Assembly: GCA_905221605.1 (NCBI GenBank)
Contig: CAJNDS010002745.1
Location: 1,274,203-1,338,202, forward strand
Source: Symbiodinium natans
Lineage: Eukaryota > Sar > Dinophyceae > Suessiales > Symbiodiniaceae
DNA: 64,000 bases
Reading direction: 5' to 3'
Part shown: positions 60,003 to 64,000 of the stretch, one piece after another
How positions within the stretch are numbered: the stretch's first letter is position 1
Layout of the letters: each line of letters starts with the position of its first letter
Program-made: the position numbers and the translations under genes
Notes under the pieces: generated by a model
What the model was told of the DNA's origin: nothing
Database searches by the model: none
What the model saw: only the letters and a program-made list of their open reading frames with translations

Positions 60003-60138
60003 TACTTGGAGGTTCATGGTACTTAGTAGCCTAAAAATAACTGTACTTCTAACCCAACTATAACCCTATTAGGTTACTTAAGGGGCTTATAAGTGGGTTA
60101 TAGCTACACTTATAATTGGATTATAAGTAACTTGAACC
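60003..60138. mobile_element. Short inverted-repeat element, family A, copy 5
   Basis: The left terminus TACTTGGAGGTTCATGG is well kept; the right terminus (GTAACTTGAACCCC) is diverged. The internal TTAAGGGGCTTATAAGTGGG is shared with copy 1. Confidence 0.7.
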
Positions 60139-60439
60139 CCTGCGCAACTTTGAGCCCTAAACCCTAAACTCGGGACCCTAAAATTTAAACCCAAACCATG
60201 AACCGTGAACGCCCAAAACCCTGCAGCCTGACCCCGACCCCAAACCCAACACAGGGGGGGTGGGGGGTCTACTATGAAAAGGGGTGTGAAAATGTTGGCG
60301 TTGTACTGAATCGATTTACCCCTGCTAAGAAGTGCAAATCCTAAACCCCAAGCCCCGAACCCTGAAGCGGTTCCAGGTTTACATCAAAAGTTATGATTTC
60401 CTTTGTTTGTTAAGCACATCAGCTTTTACGGCTTCCTTT

Positions 60440-60575
60440 TTGAATGCAACTTAGCTTAGGTTCCTTAGAAGCAACCTGGCGGCAAAGCCGACTCGCAGCA
60501 GAGGTCAGCTCTCGCATTTACTATGGAGTATCAAGAGGAAGTCGTGATATGGGCATCTCCCAAAATCAGGGGTAG
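60440..60575 (+). CDS. Possible exon, gene 8 cluster
   Basis: The frame reads SLGSLEATWRQSRLAAEVSS, then RIYYGVSRGSRDMGISQN. A family D repeat containing a CCCTAAA array follows, after which a frame reading QEEATDFLLNMRTYP resumes (60720-60765). Confidence 0.4.
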
Positions 60576-60583
60576 GTACCTTC

Positions 60584-60708
60584 TTGGTGTCCTTATTGTA
60601 AGGGAATCCTAAACCCTCAACCCTAAACCCTAAATCCTAAACCCTAAACCCTAAACCCTAAACCCTAAACCCTACTATTTGGGGGGTCGATTTTAGGGGT
60701 CCCCCTAT
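60584..60708. repeat. Family D repeat interrupted by a telomere-type array
   Basis: Left part TTATTGTAAGGGAATCC (ending 60609), array (TAAACCC)n 60610-60672, then TACTATTTGGGGGGTC and TTTTAGGGGTCCCC. The uninterrupted copy at 55618-55690 joins AATCC directly to TACTATTT. Confidence 0.85.
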
Positions 60709-60811
60709 TGTTATTGGAGTCAAGAGGAGGCCACGGACTTCCTTCTCAACATGAGAACTTATCCCTAAACCCTAAACCCTAAACCCTAAATCCTAAACCC
60801 TAAACCCGAGT

Positions 60812-60900
60812 CTTGTCAAAGCATTGCATCCCTTTCCGTCCATCTCGTGGTCCAAGCACGAGGACTTGCCTGGCGAAATCGTGAACCTCCTCCGATGTAC
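60812..60900 (+). CDS. Exon, gene 8 cluster
   Basis: The frame reads SLVKALHPFPSISWSKHEDL, then PGEIVNLLRCT. It follows CCCTAAA units directly. Not recognised. Confidence 0.45.
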
Positions 60901-61129
60901 TATAGGGGGCCGGAAGGATTACTCATAGTATAATTCCTAACAACATATATCCTTATACTCTGATAGCCCCGCTCCCCCAAAAAACAACATAACTAAGGCC
61001 CCTATATCACATTCTTTCTCGGTCCTTGTTTTTGCTCTTTCGTCCCAGGTTCCTCCTTGGACCCCGCCCTTTCGACTTCAGACTCTTTAGACCAAGCCGT
61101 TGGCCCTTTGGGGTCTTTTTGAGCGTACA

Positions 61130-61257
61130 AACCCTAAACCCTAAACCCTAAACCCTAAACCCTAAACCCTTAACCCTAACCCTAAACCCTAAACCCTAAA
61201 CCCTAAATCCTAAATCCTGACCCCTAAACCCTAAACCCTAAACCCTAAACCCTAAAT
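61130..61257. repeat. (CCCTAAA)n array
   Basis: About 17 units with CCTTAACC and CCCTAAAT variants. Confidence 0.95.
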
Positions 61258-61292
61258 GGGCCGGGGGTGCGGGGGGTGTGGGTGTGGGGTTC

Positions 61293-61400
61293 GGGGTTTC
61301 AGGGGCCTTACGTGGTCCGGTGGAGGTCATCGAGGACATTCGCCTCACCAGCCTGCACCTCCAGAAGATGGATGCAAGGTCTCGGCCCTTCTGGAGATAT
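61293..61400 (+). CDS. Exon, gene 8 cluster
   Basis: The frame reads GALRGPVEVIEDIRLTSLHL, then QKMDARSRPFWRY. Its last ~29 bases (61370-61398) are repeated at 61534-61562 after a TTTAGGG array, where the frame reads DARSWPGG. Confidence 0.5.
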
Positions 61401-61405
61401 ACAGT

Positions 61406-61533
61406 AGGGTTTAGGGTTTAGGGTTATAGGGTTTAGGGTTTAGGGTTTAGGGTTATAGGGTTTAGGGTTCAGGGTTTAGGGTTTAGGGTTTAGGGTTTAG
61501 GGTTTAGGGTTTAGGGTTTAGGGTTTAGGGTTT
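61406..61533. repeat. Interstitial telomere-type array (TTTAGGG)n, exon-flanked
   Basis: About 17 units. It is bracketed by a 29-bp direct repeat with five mismatches (61370-61398 and 61534-61562). Confidence 0.93.
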
Positions 61534-61698
61534 GGATGCGAGGTCTTGGCCCGGCGGGAGATCTAAGCACTTTGGAGTCTTTGGGGTTTCTGCGGAGGGG
61601 TGAGGGGTTTGGGGTTTAGGGTTTGGGGTTTAGGGTTTAGGGTTTCGGGTTTGGGGTTTAGGATTTAGGGTTTCGGGCTTAGGGTTTAGGTTTGAGGG

Positions 61699-61752
61699 TC
61701 TAAAGCCAGGAATGTTGCGAAGACCGCTGAGGAAGCACGAGCGCGGGCCTGA
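61699..61752 (+). CDS. Possible short terminal exon
   Basis: The frame reads SKARNVAKTAEEARARA and a TGA stop, after TTTAGGG/TTTGGGG units. Helical, basic/acidic. Confidence 0.35.
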   Translation, partial: SKARNVAKTAEEARARA

Positions 61753-61904
61753 GATGGATTCTGTTGTCGCCTGAGCCCTATGGCAACCCAAAACCCCGCA
61801 AAAATCCCAATAACATCCTATGAGCAACATGTAAAAACTTCATAATAGCCCGAGCAGCCCCAAACCCCAAGCCCCCGAACCCTTCCAGAGTTAGCCCTAA
61901 CTGA

Positions 61905-61962
61905 ATGCAGCGACGTTCCAGTGTTCAAGCCGCAGTTTCGAGGTAAGCTGGGCCAGGGCTGT
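61905..61962 (+). CDS. Possible short exon
   Basis: The frame reads NAATFQCSSRSFE(V), followed by a GTAAGC donor at 61961. Short. Confidence 0.3.
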
Positions 61963-62324
61963 CGAGCTGTTCCCAAATCTGAGTTTAGGGTTTAGGCTTT
62001 AGGGCTTAGGGTTTAGGGCTTAGGGCTCCTCAGCCTCAAAACTCTGGGCTAATTCCGAATGCCTACAGCCTGAACCCTAGAATTCCGGCAAGCATCAGTC
62101 TTTGTGTAAAGCGCCCTGGCTGGTGCGGGCGTAGACTAGGCAATCCCGTGCATTATATTCCAGATTTTTCCTTATTGGGTTCTAAACCCTAAACCGAAAA
62201 CCCTAAACCCTAAACAAGGTTTCCAGAGCCAACCTATCCGTGATGGCTTCGGGTTTGATTGTTCTTGGTGGGGTCAGGGAGCGGAGGTGTGGCAAGTGTT
62301 GAGGGTTCCGGGCGTGAGCCCTCA

Positions 62325-62421
62325 ACCCTAAACCCTCAACCCTAAACCCTAAACCCTATACCCTAAACCTTAAACCCTAAACCCTAAAACCCTAAACCCT
62401 AAACCCTAAACCCTAAACCGT
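62325..62421. repeat. (CCCTAAA)n array
   Basis: About 13 units with CCCTCAA and CCCTATA variants. Confidence 0.95.
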
Positions 62422-62675
62422 TAAGGTCTGAGGCCTTTGTGGCTTGGGTTTTTTGGGGGGTGCAGGCCGCGCCGCAGGTCATTTTATGGACAGCTGACTT
62501 CCTTGGCGTAGGCCATGTCTCATCCGGCTTCTCTGTGCCTCAAACCCTAAGCCCAAAACCCTAAAACCCAAAAACCATATAACCCTAAACGCTAACCCAA
62601 GAACCTTAAGCCCTTAACCTCAAACCCTAAACCCTAAACCTTAAACCCTAAACCCTCAACCCAACAACAATCCCC

Positions 62676-62757
62676 GAAGTTTGAAGTCCACAGCCAGCGC
62701 TACGCGCATGGCGGCGATTGCCGCAAAGCTGGAGGAGACGTGGCCATCGTGGTTCAG
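62676..62757 (+). CDS. Exon, gene 8 cluster
   Basis: The frame reads LKSTASATRMAAIAAKLEET, then WPSWFR. It resembles one helix pair of an alpha-solenoid, but this is a guess. It is bounded by CCCTAAA-like units on the left and TTTAGGG units on the right (62755-62833). Confidence 0.4.
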
Positions 62758-62839
62758 GGTTTAGGGTTTAGGTTTTAGGGTGTAGGGTTTAGGGTTTAGG
62801 GTTTAGGGTTTAGAGTTTCGGGTTTAGGGTTTTGAAGAC

Positions 62840-63596
62840 CCCTGGCAGACTCTTCTTCCTGGGCCCTTTAACCCTTAAGCCTGAACAGAAGCGGAAAACC
62901 CCAAACTCCAAACGCCAAACCTTGGACGCCTCAAACACGAAACCCTAAACCCCAAACCCTAGACCCCTAAAGACCCTCAGACCCTCAACCCTCAGCCCTA
63001 GATCGTATACTCGACGCCCAAACCCTTGATCGCCAGACCCGAAACCCTGGACCCTGAAAGCCCCCAACGCCTAAACCCTCTGCCCTACACCCTGGACCCC
63101 AACACCCCAAAACCCCACATGTCCCTAAACACTTAAGTCCCCAAATCAAACCGTTGACCTTAAACCCTTCTAAAAGTAACTCCGAAACGAAGAACATACA
63201 TTCGCCATAAGGCTTCCTATTCTCTAGTGAATTCTATGAATAATCTCTAGACCCAAAGATGAAAGCGATAAGTTAAACCAAGTAAAGTAAGATAAAGCTC
63301 CCCAGACCCACAACCCTAAACCCTAAACCCTGAACCCTGAACCCTGAACCCTAAACCCTAAACCCTAACCCCTAACGCCTAAACCCTAAACCCTAAACCC
63401 CAAACCCTAAACCCCTAAACCCCAAACCCCAAACCCGAAATCCTAAACCCTCAACCCTAAACCCTAAACCCGAAACCCCTAAACCCCCAACCCTCAACCC
63501 TAAACCCCAAACCCCAAACCCTAAACCCTGAACCCCAAACCCTAACCCCCAAACCCTAAACCCTAAACCCCTAAACCCTAAACCCTAAACCCTAAG
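62840..63596. repeat. Degenerate telomere-type sequence
   Basis: CCCTAAA-like units dominate 62930-63130 (highly diverged) and 63312-63596 (about 40 units with CCCCAAA, CCCTGAA and CCCGAAA variants). No gene seen. Confidence 0.85.
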
Positions 63597-63662
63597 CGAG
63601 GCCTTGGCGACGGAGCTGGCCCAGGCAGCCCAGTCGCTGCCGGAACTTCGACTCCGGGAGGC
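63597..63662 (+). CDS. Possible exon, gene 8 cluster
   Basis: The frame reads EALATELAQAAQSLPELRLR, then EA, an Ala/Leu helix. It lies between the CCCTAAA array and a poly-C run (63662-63686). Confidence 0.4.
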
Positions 63663-63699
63663 CCCCCCCCCCCCCCCCCCCCCCCCTACGATTTTGCGG

Positions 63700-64000
63700 T
63701 TTAGGGTTTAGGGTTTCGGGTTTAGGGTTTGGGGTTTGGGGTTTGGGGTTTGGGGTTTGGGGTTTAGGGTTTAGGGCTTAGGTTTAGGGTTTCGGGTTCA
63801 GGGTGCTTAGTTTTTTTTTTTCTTTGGAGGGGGGGGGGGATTGGGGTGTAGCTTTTGGGCTTTAGGGCGGCACTTGTAATTATTTCCCTGAAATAATAGT
63901 GTATTTATTGCTTGCTTGTTTTTTTGTTGGCGGTTTTGGGGGGTGCAGGGTTTAGGGTTTCAGGTGTAGGGTGGCATGGCGATTAGTCTAGTCTTTACGT
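63700..64000. repeat. TTTAGGG/TTTGGGG array, then unassigned end
   Basis: About 12 units at 63700-63812, T and G runs at 63811-63839, then unique sequence to the window edge. Confidence 0.85.

Overview
The window looks like nuclear DNA of a dinoflagellate, probably a Symbiodinium-like alga. The reasons are: short (TTTAGGG)n / (CCCTAAA)n arrays in both orientations almost throughout; small coding exons scattered between them; splice sites that often lack a GT donor; and a large Ty1/copia-type retrotransposon. This identification is inference. TTTAGGG telomere units also occur in plants and other algae, and no ribosomal or organellar marker is present.

Positions 1-23 kb are a host genic zone read on the + strand. 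Exons of one long gene (about 1.0-7.2 kb) give a protein that begins with helical, Cys-containing and beta-rich segments and ends in a repeated module, here called module A (core GDRF.QIG..R...D..H.SISH, then IFR..DGTLH.GPRTDW). Further module A exons follow at 8.8-15.4 kb. They lead into a second module, module B (W.WERF.VVDAGNG.ALHN...NR...M), which resembles a beta-trefoil repeat. A second set of module B exons at 18.8-22.8 kb keeps the order of the first set (15.3-17.3 kb), so the two are tandem paralogues. Smaller exon clusters lie at 28.9-33.5, 51.5, 53.8-55.5, 56.5-57.5 and 60.4-63.7 kb. Exon limits are approximate, because they were read by eye and dinoflagellate splice sites are poorly constrained.

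Positions 33.5-40.2 kb are repeats: a 3.9-kb, extremely AT-rich TTAATT field that flips strand several times, a pyrimidine (TCC/TTC) tract, CACT microsatellites, and a GC-rich satellite of about 95 bp.

Positions 40,258-49,325 hold a complete LTR retrotransposon of 9,068 bp. It has identical 136-bp LTRs (TG...CA), a perfect 5-bp AAAAC target duplication, a primer-binding site, a purine tract, and an intact Gag-protease-integrase-RT-RNase H frame. Two features are unusual: a long 5' ORF in another frame overlapping the open Gag-Pol frame, and a C-terminal extension with a transmembrane helix, eight 8-residue repeats and a Cys/His cluster.

The most interesting pattern concerns the telomere-type arrays. 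At least ten are bordered by direct repeats of 10-50 bp of the local, often coding, sequence, and one array interrupts a dispersed repeat whose uninterrupted copy is also in the window. The arrays therefore look like insertions into genes, several of which now behave as introns. At least four families of short terminal-inverted-repeat elements are also present, some exactly where introns are expected.
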